Shown one piece after another: positions 32,641-45,200 of a DNA stretch of 64,000 nucleotides. The translations under genes were made by a program, and so were the position numbers. The notes beneath the pieces are model-generated. The model did not search any database. It had not been told where the DNA came from and was given only the letters and a program-made list of their open reading frames with translations. The number at the start of each line of letters is the position of its first letter. Position 1 is the stretch's first letter. The stretch comes from Tanypteryx hageni (lineage: Eukaryota > Arthropoda > Insecta > Odonata > Petaluridae). Location: contig CM054114.1 in assembly GCA_028673005.1 (NCBI GenBank), forward strand, positions 23,585,369 through 23,649,368, in the 5' to 3' direction.

Positions 32641-33690
32641 TTCAGACGTTTGCAGGTAATTCTGTTGTCTCTAAGCACTCTACAAGTCCACTGGTAAAAC
32701 CCTAACCCAATACCTCGACCTATTTTCCCTTCCCCAATTCAATGAATCCCGAGCTGCTCAACTCTTTTACATAGTTTGGGAGGACCAGAAAAGGAAGACG
32801 TTGCCATCCTCGATTGCAGAATTGCGGTTCCAGAATAAATAGCATCGCTACCCGCGATATTCATCATTCGAGAATCTGACTTGAACCTGTCAAGATGCAT
32901 CTCCTCAACTTCGAGTGGAGCACAGATCAAAAAGTGAAAGAGACGGCTGCGGTGGAGGTGGATACCAAAAGAGTTTTTTGGTGGTTTTCAAAGCCCGAAC
33001 AAATGGATCGGTGGAGGCAAGAAAGTGAAATCACTTAACGTTGTCCTGTGTAACGAGAAATCTTTTGCGAATGGATTCATCCCCTACACCGAGCATCTCC
33101 CTTGCCTGGAAACTATCATTCAAGATGCCACCGCCCTCTACACCTTCGACGATGAAAAATGCGCCTTTCTCTCTGATCTCACCGAACGCACTTTCATCAG
33201 CATGAGGAAAGATTTAGATTGTCCTTCACCATTTGACCATTTCTTCCCCACCATTTCCTGCGTGAATCCATGCCAGTGCTTACACAAGAGTAATTGCGCA
33301 TTAAGAAATGCGTACTGCTTATCTCATTGGCTGAAATTCATAAACTTGAAGGTCGATGTACAGCCCTATTCTACCAATGCCGAATGTTCCACCTCCTCAC
33401 TCCCCTTCTGCCTCCTCCTAAAGCATATATCCAGGCACTCAACCTAGTTATCAACAGTTGTCATGCAGAAACCAGCAAGTGCAATCTCCCGTTCTTCCTA
33501 AATGTACACGGGTAACTTCACCGCCACCACCATCCAGTCTGGAACCTGACACCCCTGAGATGCAACCATCACCTCCATCAAGTCTGCAGCCACCACCCAC
33601 TTCAAAATCTAACAGACAGCCAAAACTGTGCAGAAGAAGAAGAAGGCAGTGTGTGATACTAGCCATTTGTTACCAAAAACTGTGTTTTTC
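32640..33690 (+). pseudogene. GC-shifted block with broken open frames, origin unknown
   Basis: This roughly 1-kb block has markedly higher GC content than its neighbours and broken frames on the + strand. About 32700-32845 gives TQYLDLFSLPQFNESRAAQL and FYIVWEDQKRKTLPS. About 32895-33020 gives HLLNFEWSTDQKVKETAAVE. 33025-33447 gives VVLCNEKSFANGFIPYTEHL and a cysteine-rich SCVNPCQCLHKSNCALRN. 33458-33694 is proline/serine-rich. It looks like one decayed gene with several shifts. I do not recognise the family. Sharp composition change suggests insertion from another genome, perhaps a mobile element or an old viral sequence; that is inference only. Confidence 0.4.
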
Positions 33691-34006
33691 TTGAACTCTG
33701 CTAAAACAAAATTTGTCAGCATCGGGTTTGATCCTGAGAGACAGGGAAGTGACCGTACAGTTATCTCAAATGAACAAGGGATCGGTTGATCTAAACTACA
33801 CCGATTGGTACAAATTTGTTAGCCAAGAGAAACTAATATCTGATTATTTTAATTATTCCAAATATGAAAATTGATAAAATATTTTTATGAAGGCATATGA
33901 TGAAAAAAAATAAATGAAAAATTTAATTTCCTCTAATCTACTACAACGTGATTTAGGACTATACTTAACGATTATATTTCTCTCCTGCCTTGATCGCTCT
34001 CTTTAA

Positions 34007-36246
34007 CCCTTTGTGGTCCAGATATTTTTTTCTGTTTGGGTACCAGGTGGTCCAAGTTAATGTTGATAGTTTTGCTGATTTTGGAAACATTTTATTTTAT
34101 CAAAAAAATGAAATACATGACATTGAAAAATTTACTTTCTTTTGCTGCAGTGTTTAAATGCAAGCTCTTAAACGTATTTTTACAATTTATAATTCAACAT
34201 GGTGTGGTATCTTCTGAAACAGTCTCCAACATGGAGTCTGGGTTTCCTTTCACTATTTCACAAATGTAGCAGGTTTCTTTTCTCCCACCTGCCACTTTCC
34301 GGTTTGAGCACACCAAAGTCCTTATGCTTTCCCTCTGGGTGTGAAATGATGATATGCAGCTTCCCATCCAAGCGTTGCATCCTGTCAGAAGTAGAAAGTC
34401 GCCCTCTTCTGGATGCAGAACCACTCCGGAAATCTCCGATCAGTTCCATTAGAAGCCTTTGCCAAAATTGTTTGTGTGTTAGAGATTTGCTCTTTCTATT
34501 TTTACTGCATTCTTTGAATAAGATGCATGTATTTACAATGGAAGCCTCAAAACCCCAAAAGAACAATTTCCTCCACCACTTGAGCGACTTCCGTAAAAAG
34601 CAATTAGTAGCAGTGTACTGGTCTGTGACATCTACTCCTTCTATATTTTCATTGTACCTAACTACAACACTGGGTTTCATAACCATTTGGATTTTGCCAC
34701 TCTTTGTCCTTCTCTGGACTGTTTCTGATGCTGACGTGCCCCATGTGATCAATACTGTAACCACTTTCTTATCACGCCATGCAACGAGTAAGGTGTTTTT
34801 CTTTTGGTATGCCATTATTTCTCCTTTTTTTAGCTTTGGCTTCTTCATACATATTGGAATATCTTTTTTGTTAGGCATTACTGTTCCAGTGAGATGACAT
34901 TTTTCATCAAGCAATGCGGTAGCAAGTTTTGGACTTGTATAAAAGCGATCAGTAAAAATATGGTAACCAGAAGCTTCAGGTATTGACTGTGTAAGATTAT
35001 TGTAAAGATGTAGTACTATCCTACTTGTAAATGGCAGATGCGGTTTGATCAGTCCTTCTGTGGTATGTTTTCCAAAATATGGAACAAATGAATATATATA
35101 TATATATAACTACAACAAGAGTCTGCCAAAACATAAACATGGAGATCCCATTTTGTAGGTTTTTTTGGTTATAAGTTATGAATGCTATTTTCCCCTTGAA
35201 GCCAATAGTAGATTCATCTATAGAAATATTTTTTCCTGGCACAAAGTGTTCCCTGAATCTGTTTTCTAAATAATGGAGGAAATGACTAACTTTCTGAATT
35301 CTTGTTTTTAGACTTGTATCTAAGCTGGGCATGGTCTCCAAATGTAGTGCCCAAAAGATTTGTAAAAACCGTCGGCGGGTGAAAATCTTACCGAAAAATG
35401 AGATTTTTGAATGAAATGCTTGAGACCAATAATCCTTTATATCAGTGAAAGGAATTATCCCCATGTTGATTATTACACCTAGAAATGCTCACATCTCTTC
35501 CTCTACGACATCAGTCCAGGTTAGCCATATCGAATATTGAGACAATGTTTTGGAGCTTAGTGTTTTTCTGGCATATGCATTGGTTTTAGCAATGAGTTTC
35601 TTTACAAGGGTTTCCATGAAAAACAATTTGAAAAATTCAAGTGGAGTGGAGTGGCAGCTGGAACTTGCGGACCTAAAGTCTTATTCCCGTGTTCAAAACG
35701 TATTTTTGAATGGTAATTGTCATTATATGTTACATTTTGCCAAATATAATTGTCAAAAATAGCATCATCATCACAACTATCTGAGTCACTAATAATTCTC
35801 AGAAGATTTGTATGTACCCTTCTAAGAACAATGTCATCATCAGAATCACTTGAAAAAACATTAGATGGACCAGGATCAGCTACGAGTTTTTGTTTTTTCC
35901 ATCTTGGCTTTGTCACGCGTGAACATCGTTCACTTTGTTCGTTATCACTTTCTTGTAGCTCGTCGAAATCAACATCTATTTCTTGCATATAATCATCATC
36001 ACTATTTTCAAATTCATTACTATTAAACATGGGGTTCGTTTTTTTTTACTTTTTTATCCATAATAACAACGTCACTGTCCGGCCATCTACCGTGCAGAAA
36101 ATACATCACGTAAATACTTGCAGAATTCTAAATCATCCACAGATGGCATAAATCATCATAAAGTCGTGTGTCGAGGCCACCTTGACATAGGATCCACTAG
36201 AATGAAATGTTATGTCGAGTCCACCTCGACATAGGACTGCAAAGGG
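34007..36246 (-). mobile_element. PiggyBac-like element, complete ends
   Basis: TTAA flanks both ends (34003-34006, 36247-36250). The termini read CCCTTTGTGGTCC at the left and, reverse complemented, CCCTTTGCAGTCC at the right. Subterminal repeats of TCGAG.CCACCT.GACATAGGA occur at the right end (36172-36236), and a GTACCAGGTGGTCCAAGTT relative sits at the left. The element is 2240 bp. It carries a decayed transposase on the minus strand. Confidence 0.9.
34170..36030 (-). pseudogene. PiggyBac (PGBD4-like) transposase, broken
   Basis: On the minus strand ATG at 36030 starts MFNSNEFENSDDDYMQEIDV, an acidic N-terminus with SDSDDDI stretches. The core follows in another frame (35464-35021): MGIIPFTDIKDYW, RRRFLQIFWALHL, and NISIDESTIGFKGK, which carries the first catalytic aspartate. 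About 35090-35110 a (TA)n expansion inserts IYIYI codons. The later part (34914-34258) has TGTVMPNKKDIP, VAWRDKKVVTVLITWG, and RYNENIEGVDVTDQYTATNC with the last catalytic aspartate in the GVD..D block. The end carries a short CxxC-bearing tail near 34240 before the stop at about 34194. Several frame changes disable it. Confidence 0.9.
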
Positions 36247-36249
36247 TTA

Positions 36250-37080
36250 ACAGTGACTTTCTTGCATTAAAATTATAACGATATGCATTCTTTATGAATT
36301 GTTTTGTTAATATTAAACCTGCATTAAGGAGCATAACTAAGACATAACTAAGAGTAAAGTGTTTACGATAGTCGCAGGTAGGTGTTGTAGTGATGGCAAC
36401 AAAAAAATAGTTTTAAAAATATCTCAAACAAAACATTATATGGAAAATGTTTCAAACATAGGTTATAGAAAATGAAATTTCCTACAACTTTTATTCCAAT
36501 ACATTTTTACATTCATCAAATATTAAAGCAAATATTTCAAAAAAATCTGATGTGGCCACCACATTACTTTCTCCATGACTAATATTCTAAAAATTCCAAA
36601 CAGGTTAAATGATAATGAATTTTTTAAGGAACTGTAAGAAATTTTAAAGGCTTTACAAAGAACACAAATAGATTGATACCATAGCCTTCTGATACTGGAT
36701 ATAGCCAAGAATCTCCAACAATTAAGAAAATTAAAAGGAGCGGAGGTGATGTGGTTGTGGCAGCTAAAAAATATAGTTTTTAAAAATGTTTCGAACAAAT
36801 GTTGTAGAATTTTCAATTTCCTGCAATATTTATATACCCATAGATATAAAATTTACAAAAATATGACAGTTTATATTTATCAAAGCTTTCACTTTGTTTA
36901 AACCTAATACAACAATGCATTTAATATTGAATTCACATACACATAACATTAAAAAGATGAAAGTAACCAATTAAAATCTTTTTTCACTCTTAGAATATAC
37001 CTAATCATACTTATATTTCATAGTCAAATATAAACCTTATTTTTCCTTTTATATTTTAGGAGAGATCTGAACAAATCAAT
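36250..37080. other. AT-rich sequence, no feature seen
   Basis: Two loosely similar segments (about 36400-36530 and 36740-36860, sharing ATATAGTTTTTAAAAATGTTTCGAAC-like text) may be an old duplication. Nothing coding was recognised. Confidence 0.35.
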
Positions 37081-37329
37081 TGTAGCCTAGCCTCCCCATA
37101 CTTGTAATAGGTGAATTAAATTGTAATTATTTCTATGATAACCTAGATGACATAGAACAAAAGAGCTTATTGAGTGAGCAGGGATCCTTAAATTTATAAG
37201 CGATCATAAATTAGGGCAATCAAACATATTATTAACTATTTTGTATAAAAATTTAGGTCTGTGCAGGACCTTCTACTAGAAAGTGTAGTTAAATTGAATT
37301 GAGCTAGTATAGCATTATAGGAAATATCG

Positions 37330-37560
37330 ACCAGTGAAATTACCATTTTAAATGCCAATCGATCTCAGAAATTTCTGCTGGACTCGTTCCATCATGTGGG
37401 AGTCCATTTCATAATATGGGCTCCAAATGACTGAACAATACTCTAGCTGACTGCGGACAAGAGAAGTATACACAGCAGTGACAGCAAATAAATAGTAAAA
37501 TCAGTTGTATTCCTGTGTATAAATCCAAGAGATTCCATTGCTGTGTTTGAAATACCGTAT
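37330..37560 (-). mobile_element. LINE reverse-transcriptase C-terminal fragment
   Basis: Translated on the minus strand, broken across frames, the segment reads ..ESLGFIHRNTTDFT, then VRSQLEYCSVIWSPYYEMDS and ..MMERVQQKFLRSI-like text. This is the thumb/C-terminal block common to Jockey- and CR1-group LINEs. It is truncated near 37560, and the 3' part fades into AT-rich sequence towards 37080. Confidence 0.6.
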
Positions 37561-37939
37561 AAGCCCTCATAACTGACATTCACTTCACCGACTCGCTGGA
37601 TTAACTGGCGTCTTATGCCCCTAAGTCTGAATTCTGAAATCCACAGTCGAGTGCAACATTTTACATAAAAACGACTAGCTTAAAAGAGTTTAAACCATTC
37701 CTTTCATTACGCATCAATCTCACGAGTTGTTCCTTGTGCTAAAATGTTTCTCATTACATAGTAATCCAGTCTAGTACGCATCTGCTGTCAGTTGTCAACA
37801 CAGTCTGCTGTCAGTTGTCCCACATACTAGTACAGTTCATTGTTATTTTAGTTATGATATTTAATCAATATTAAATTATGTATATATATTTATACATCTA
37901 CATTATTATATATTATGTATTCATATTTATTTATAGAAT

Positions 37940-39510
37940 ATGGGTGAGATAAGAATGAGTGTGGTTGTTTCCATGAAAACTAATCTTGATGCTCTGGAAA
38001 GAATTGATAGGGGTGAGTCAGTAAGACAAATTTCTGTGGAATTAGGTGTTGGAGAGACAACTGTAAAAGACTTGAAAAAATCGCATTATCTAGCAGGATT
38101 TTGCAGTCAGATTGCAACACAAGAGTCTTTATCTTCCCATTCAACATTAAAGAAACCAAAATAGGAAATTTCAGAAGATGCATTAAGGCTGTGGTTTATG
38201 CAAGAAAGACATCTTGGAATTTCAATCAGTGGACCCATACCCAAGGAAAAGGACCTAACCCTAAATCGAAAAATTGGTGGTGCCCAGAAATTTACTGCAA
38301 GTAACGAATGGCTTGGACGTTGGAAAACAACGTCATGGTATCCATGTATTAATCATCACTGGTGAGAAGTTATCGTCTGATCAGCATGATGCTCAAAAAT
38401 TTTCGCAGGATTTAAGAGAGGTTATCGACCGAGATAAATCAGTTGGAGGACAAGTCTACAATATAGACGAAATGGGTCTAAATTACAAGATGTTGCCAAC
38501 AAAAACGAAGGCAAAAAAGGATGAGCCTGCAGCATCAGGATACAAAAAATCCAGAGAAGGACTCATGTAGCCGCCTGCAGCAATGCAGCTGGAACTCACA
38601 ATTTGTCGCATTTATTGTTGGTAAATCAAAAAATCCCAGAGCTTTTAAAAGTATAAATCGTTTGTCTTTACCAGTTTACTACCGATCGCAAAAATCAACC
38701 TGAATGGATTCTGCATTATTCAGAGAATGGTTTTTCATGAGTTTGTATCTTCTGTATGAAGACACTTGAAAATACTGAACTTACCTTGAAAGGCCATTCT
38801 CATTCTGGATAATGCTCCTTCACATCCCAATTGCGAGTAACTCAAAGATAGGGGCATAAAGGTCATATTTCTACCAGCGAATGTAACATCCTTAATTCAG
38901 CCTATGGATCAAGGGGTTTTAGAAAGCTTAAAAAGAAGATACAGGCGAAAATTTCTGAGTTCAGTTTTGAAAGAAATAGAAGATAAAAATATAGGTCTAA
39001 TGGAAAGACATCAGCATCAAAGATGTTGTTTATAACTTAGCACAAGCTTGGAACAAAATCCCAGAGTTCAACATTTACCAAATCTTGAAGAAAACTTTGG
39101 CTTGAGGATGATATCGATGATAAAAATTCTGAAACGGAAGAAGGAAATGAATTAAGTCTAAAAAGTGATGCAAGGCAAATTGAAGGTTCTGAAGACATAA
39201 AGCAATGGATCCAAGGTGACTATTTGTTGGAGAATGAAATTATGATGGATGCAGAAATCATACAGGCCGTGATGGAAACAGAAGGATCAAAGTTTGAAGA
39301 GGAAGAAGAATTAAATACAGAGCCAAAAACACCTCATGCAGCAGCAAAAGATGCCCTAGATGTAGTTTTGCATTACATTGAACTAGAGTCTGATTCAACT
39401 GTTAACGATGTTATGCTTATAAAAAAATGGAGGGACCATCCAGTTAAACAACACGTTACTTCACCTAAACAACTGAAATTTTTTTATTTTTTTTTAAATG
39501 AATGACATAT
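37940..39510 (+). pseudogene. CENP-B/jerky-type (Tigger group) transposase remnant
   Basis: ATG at 37940 begins MGEIRMSVVVSMKTNLDALE and reaches RQISVELGVGETTVKDLKKS, a CENP-B N-terminal HTH. Pieces that follow in shifting frames include SEDALRLWFMQERHLGISIS, FTASNEWLGRWK, GGQVYNIDEMGLNYKMLP (first catalytic aspartate), KNPRAFKSINRLSLPVYYRS, a degraded second DNA-box near 38800, and [19 protein letters not shown] (about 38896-38950). An acidic C-terminal part is open at 39224-39505. At least six stops or shifts show age. Termini were not identified. Confidence 0.75.
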
Positions 39511-39929
39511 ATCATTTGTATCTGTACTGTCTTAACATATTTAAAATGAAAATAAATTCTTAAAATACAGACTGTGTATATGTACTTTTCTATTGGAAAA
39601 TTTTTGATTCTTAAAATGAATGACTTATAACATGACAATTGTATCTGAATGGCCTTAATATATTGCAAGTATGTAAAAATAAATGTGTCCTTCCTCCACA
39701 TTTGCAAGGCAACTGAGAACGCCCTGCCCTCCGAGATTACATAAGTCCTGCATGGGTGCAGCACTAAACAGACAATGAAAAGTAACACGGACACTTTACC
39801 AGACATGGCCACTTTACCATGCCTTCCCCTACTTACTATTGGTCTTTACAAATGATTTACTATCTGCTTCATGGACAGGAATCATGAAATTATCCTTCCA
39901 AACATCTGGAAATGGCCATTCTTAAGTGA

Positions 39930-41270
39930 CTAATTAAAAAATATAGTAAGAGGATAAGTTAAAAAGTTAGAGCAGCTCTTCAGCAAGAGAGGAGGCCCAG
40001 TGCTCTTATTTACATCAAGCGTACTAAAGGCATTAAGAACACTTAATTGAGTCACACCACAAGAGTGTATATTAACTGTATGAGAATACTGGTATTGGGG
40101 TATTATGCAACTTGGAGTAGAATATACGCTGGAAAGATGTTCAACAAAGAGATTAGCAGATTCCTGAAATGAACATAATTCCACAATCTACTTGTATTCG
40201 ATGGAATGGAATCTTGAACAGAACTAATATAAGAGAGGTAACAGACTTTTGACAATGACATTTAGCATGAAGAGATGCAAAAGAATTGTTATCTACTTAT
40301 TTTAAGCTTCTTGTGGGCTATTTTCTCATCATATATTAATGAAATTAATTCTTTACCAGACCAGTTGGGTAAGTGGGATGATCCACACTTGTGTAAAATT
40401 TCAGGAACATACAGATTAATGGCATTATTTACAATATCATAAAAATAACAAACAGCATCATCTAATTGTAATTCAGTCAATATAAACCAATCTATAGAGC
40501 TAAAGTAATCTATCATTGCAGAATAGTTCCCTTTCCTAAAGATGAAAGTTTCAAAATTAATATCTGCGCATGGGGATACACCTATATGAAGTTCACACAT
40601 AAGAGGAGGATGATAGGCAATACAAGGCAAAAGTCACATCAACATCATAAACACTGTTCAATGAGCACCTTGTAATATCTGTTAAACACAAATCCAGAAT
40701 CTCGCCATATTGGTTGGTAACTAAGATTTTTGTACAAAATTCGGATATTATCAGTGAGGTTAACTTCAGGAAAGAATGTTGACCAATTATTATCTGGCAA
40801 ATTGAATCGCCAAACATAAGCGAATTGGCGTCTGCACACAAATATGCAAGACGATTTACTTCTTCACGATATTTTTGGTATATGTTTTGGTCAGATTTGG
40901 GAGGAATGTAAACACATTATTAATTAGTTTAAGAGATGGAGATGACACCATGAGAAAATTGTGTTCAATGTTACACGAGGATGTAGCTTAAAGTTGATAA
41001 GATTTAAATATAAAATTAACACCAATTAGCACAACACCTTCCCTTTTCATAATACCAGTACAATCACTGCAATCAGTTCTCTAAATTTCATAATTAAAAA
41101 GTGCCTATTGGGAATCGCATATATCGCGTGTAAGCCAAGTCTCAGAGAATAATGTGATATCACACTCGATATTAACAGCTGAAATACGCATGTCCTTTAA
41201 TTTACTCCGCAAACCGCGGCGGACATTCTGGTAGTATGCGGAAATATTAGTTACAAATTTTTTAAATATT
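39930..41270 (-). mobile_element. Jockey/CR1-type LINE fragment (endonuclease to RT start), decayed
   Basis: On the minus strand, from high to low coordinates, the pieces are as follows. YYQNVRRGLRSKLKDMRISA and ETWLTRDI (about 41260-41100) are the endonuclease start. FGDSICQIIIG and its other-frame partner FNLPDNNWSTFFPEVNLTDN (about 40840-40650) contain the GDFNLPD block. The linker (40630-40289) has SSIDWFILTELQLDDAV and LPNWSGKELISLI. The fingers region (40184-39930) has LNAFSTLDVNKSTGPPLLLK. All are in the expected order, so this is one element cut off at the palm domain. Many stops are present. Confidence 0.75.
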
Positions 41271-42280
41271 TATCTATCACTATTTTGGGAACAAAGGAGT
41301 AATCTCTGCTCTGAAATACTAAATTCATAACATCTTTATAATGATAACATTTTATTGAGTTTAGTAGGATTGTTGATGTAATTATTTAATTTTGAGGGAT
41401 GATATGTTCCAGTCGATATTTTTAGCATGTAAACAATTTTTAAAAAACGTTTCACTGTATACATGAAAATAGTTTTTAACTTGAACGAGAATTTCTAAAT
41501 TTACTAAAAGTTGCTTTAAAAAGGAAACCAAAAGTAATTTATGATTTTATAAATAAATTTAAATTTATTTTGATTTATACAATATAAACATTAAAGAAAG
41601 ACTCTAGAGTAAAAAATTCTAGATATCGTGCAAGCAGACGCTACGGACTGTAACTCACAGATTCGGTTCATCTTCTACCAGTGGAGAGTGTTGTTCAATA
41701 TCTATAAGAATACCTTTTCGGAATTTCGAGCCAATGGCTTTAAGTTTAAGAGAAATAATTAATTAAAAAGTGCAAAAAAATGGACCAATTTTCTCAAATG
41801 CTTGTAACTTCGCTATCTCAGGTGTCTTTATGCTAGAGATATCGCCTAACATAAGTCTCGCGTCCCGTACTTTTGGCATTCGAGACTCCCGCTTGGCGAA
41901 TTTTTTTCTCTCCTGCTAAATGTCCTTTTTCTTACAGTTTTTTACATCCCAATCTTCAGAAAGTAATTATACACTGCTAATTTTTTTACGCAGGAGAATT
42001 ATATTTAATTATCGCTTAATTATATCTGGTACTAAAATTAAGCATATTAGTTTCAGCAGCATTGTCATTTTAAAACGATAAAAAAATTGTCGAAGTAATT
42101 TAAATTTAAAAAGAATAATATTACCTTTATGAATCACTACGTCACTCATTAAGGAAGCTCCTCCTGTAGTGGAGTGTGTCTAACAATAAGGCAATCACGC
42201 ATCAGACAGTCACCTGTTTTAAACTCTCATACGAGACCGTTTCATTGTGTCAAACACTGGAGAAATCTTCGGTACTGTGA
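41270..42280. other. AT-rich sequence and possible 5' leader of the following LINE
   Basis: From about 42150 the base composition becomes more balanced, which may mark the start of the CR1-group LINE leader. Nothing else is recognised. Confidence 0.3.
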
Positions 42281-45200
42281 GATAATTCCGTTCCTGCCTT
42301 CATAATTCGCACATTATACAGAGGAACCAAAAAGCTGTCGCACACTTGGTGGAAATCTTTTGCTACTTGGGCCGAACTTCCAAGGATAGTTTTCGTAGCG
42401 AAAATTGAAGTCCCGGGTTTGATTCCGGGAACTATCCTTCCAATTTCATTTACATCCGCATCTTCTAATCTTCTCCCTATCACTAATAAAAGCTTATCCT
42501 CATATTGCAATTCCAATACAAAGGCCATTCTATCTGAACAGTTTAAGCCCTTTCCACGCTCCCTCCAGATCCTATATTTAAATGCTCAAAGCCTAACAGC
42601 ACATATCGAAGAACTCCGTGGTATACTACCTAACAATAAAGTACACATCATCGCTATTGCTGAGACCTGGTTGAAACCATCTATGTCTTCCTCTACTGTT
42701 AACATTGACGGTTTTAAACTTTACCGCAACGATCGCGTTGGCAAAGGCGGCGGCGGTGTCGGAGTATATGTAAGAAACGATATTTCAACTAAATTTATTG
42801 AAAGTAGCGAATGTAATTACAGCAAAAGACCCGAATTTCTCTTTCTTGAATTGAAAATCTATTCACAGAAAATACTTTTCGGTATTTTCTACCGTCCACC
42901 CAAAATTGGTCATCTATCCGATATTGATGAAGTCATCTCTAGTCACATTAACGATTACAATCATTTAATAATTACTGGCGATTTTAATGCCAATATACTC
43001 GCACCAAACCCTGATTCGACATATTTATATAACTCCTTCAACTCTCTAGGCCTTAGTATTCTACCTCTAAATGCTACTCACCATACTCCTACTTCCTCTA
43101 CCCTAATTGATTTAGCCGTTACCGCCAATCCTGACAAGGTTCTCGCGCATGGCCAACTCTCTGCTCCGGGAATCTCCGCACATGACATAATATACATTGC
43201 ATATTCAATAAGGAGCCCAACTCACAAGCCGAAATATATCACCTATAGGGACTTCAAAAACATCAACAATGAGAAGTTAATTGCTGACGCGTCTGCCATG
43301 CCTTGGTATTCTATTGAGTACATGGACGACATTAACGACAAGGTTGAGGCTTTCAACAATTTTGCACAGTCATTAATCAACACTCACGCTCCACTAAAGA
43401 CTAAAAGAGTCTCTAAGCCCCATGCACCATGGCTCACAACAGACATCAAACTGATAATGAAGAGACGTGACAATGCCTTCCGCATTTTCAAAAATACAAA
43501 AACACAGATCTCATTCAACCAATTTAAAAAACTAAGAAATAAAACTAAGCAACTTATCAGAAACTCTAAAACTCGGTACATTCATTCACTGTCCCGTCCA
43601 AATTCTTCACAATCTTCTCTATGGAGTAACTTAAAATTATTTGGTATTGGAAAATCTAAGGATACACAACTTCCTCCTCATATTTGCCTTGATACACTTA
43701 ACACTCTATTCACCACTCCCCCAACTCCTGATGACAACGAAATAAAACAGAATCACATACACCACCTACTTCAACACACTCCTCCCACCACAGCATCACC
43801 ACCATTCCAATTTTCTCCTGTAACTCAGCTGGAAGTACTGAATTGTTTACGTAAAATCAAGTCCAGAGCACAAGGTGCTGACGAAATTCCAATAGTCTTC
43901 CTTCATAAGATTATTCATCTAGTTCTACCCGTCATCACTCATATATTCAATTGGTCGCTTATGCAAAACAAATTCCCATCGCAATGGAAACTCGCCATAG
44001 TCCGTCCCATACCTAAGAAAAGTCTTACTTCTGACATAACCGACTTTCGGCCCATCAGTTTACTTCCTGTATTATCAAAGGCATTTGAAAAGGTTTTACA
44101 TGAACAAATCACATATTTTCTAATTAGTAATAATATCCTCGATTCTCTACAATCAGGATTCCGAAAATCACACAGCACTACCACAGCACTCCTCAAAATC
44201 ACTGACGATATCAGATTAGCAATGGACAAAAGAGAAGTCACTATTATGACTCTTCTTGACTTTAGTAAAGCTTTTGACTCTGTAGATGTAAACATACTTC
44301 TAACCAAACTGCGCCTCATGAACTTCTCCTCAGATTCCCTAAACTTAATTAGTTCTTACCTGAATGATCGCTATCAAAAGGTCGTAACTGACAATCATTC
44401 TTCAAGATGGATTAAAGTGTCACGTGGCGTACCACAAGGTTCCACCCTCGGGCCACTGCTCTTCTCTCTGTACATTAATGATATATCTTCTCAGCTTGCT
44501 CACTGTAAATACCACCTTTATGCTGATGATCTCCAAATCTATATGCACTCTCGCTCTATTGATCTCCATCTTATCATTGATAAAATGAACCATGACCTCA
44601 CTTCTTTATCCAAATGGAGCAATGTAAATTTCCTCAAAATTAATCCTTTAAAAAGTCAGTCTATTATTATTGGGTATCCCAAACTTCTCTCGTCACTAAA
44701 CTTCTCAGAACTTCCCCCAATTCTGCTCAATAACTCTGTCATTCGTTTCCAAAAAACTGCAACCAATCTCGGGTTAGTATTCAATGACACATTGACCTGG
44801 ACTGATCATATAACTAAAATATGTAATACTGTTAACAGTTCTCTTCACTCACTTAAAAGAATTAAAAGCATTACCCATTTCTCCCTTCGCAAGCGACTTA
44901 TCACCGCTCTTGTCCTTCCTCACCTCGATTACTGCGATACGGTCTATCAAGATCTATCTAACGAGCTATCTCTAAAATTGCAGCGTGCACAAAATTCCTG
45001 CGTAAGATTCATTTGCGATCTCCAAAAGAGAGACCATGTCACTCAACCTCTATATACGTTAGGCTGGCTTCGCACTGAAGCTCGTAGACGTCTTCACCTC
45101 CTCTCGTTATTTTACCGAATTATAACTCTTCAAAACCCGCAGTATCTGAACTCCAAATTTTCCCAAATGAACTCTGTGCACAACGCCAACACTAGGGGCA

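Noticed and set aside
37550..39830. Inverted termini for the jerky-type element
   Set aside because: I compared the sequence around 37556-37640 with that around 39790-39830 and found no convincing inverted match, so only the coding remnant is reported.
43384..44319. Antisense frames over the CR1-group LINE
   Set aside because: Shadows of the intact EN-RT frame, with no motifs of their own.
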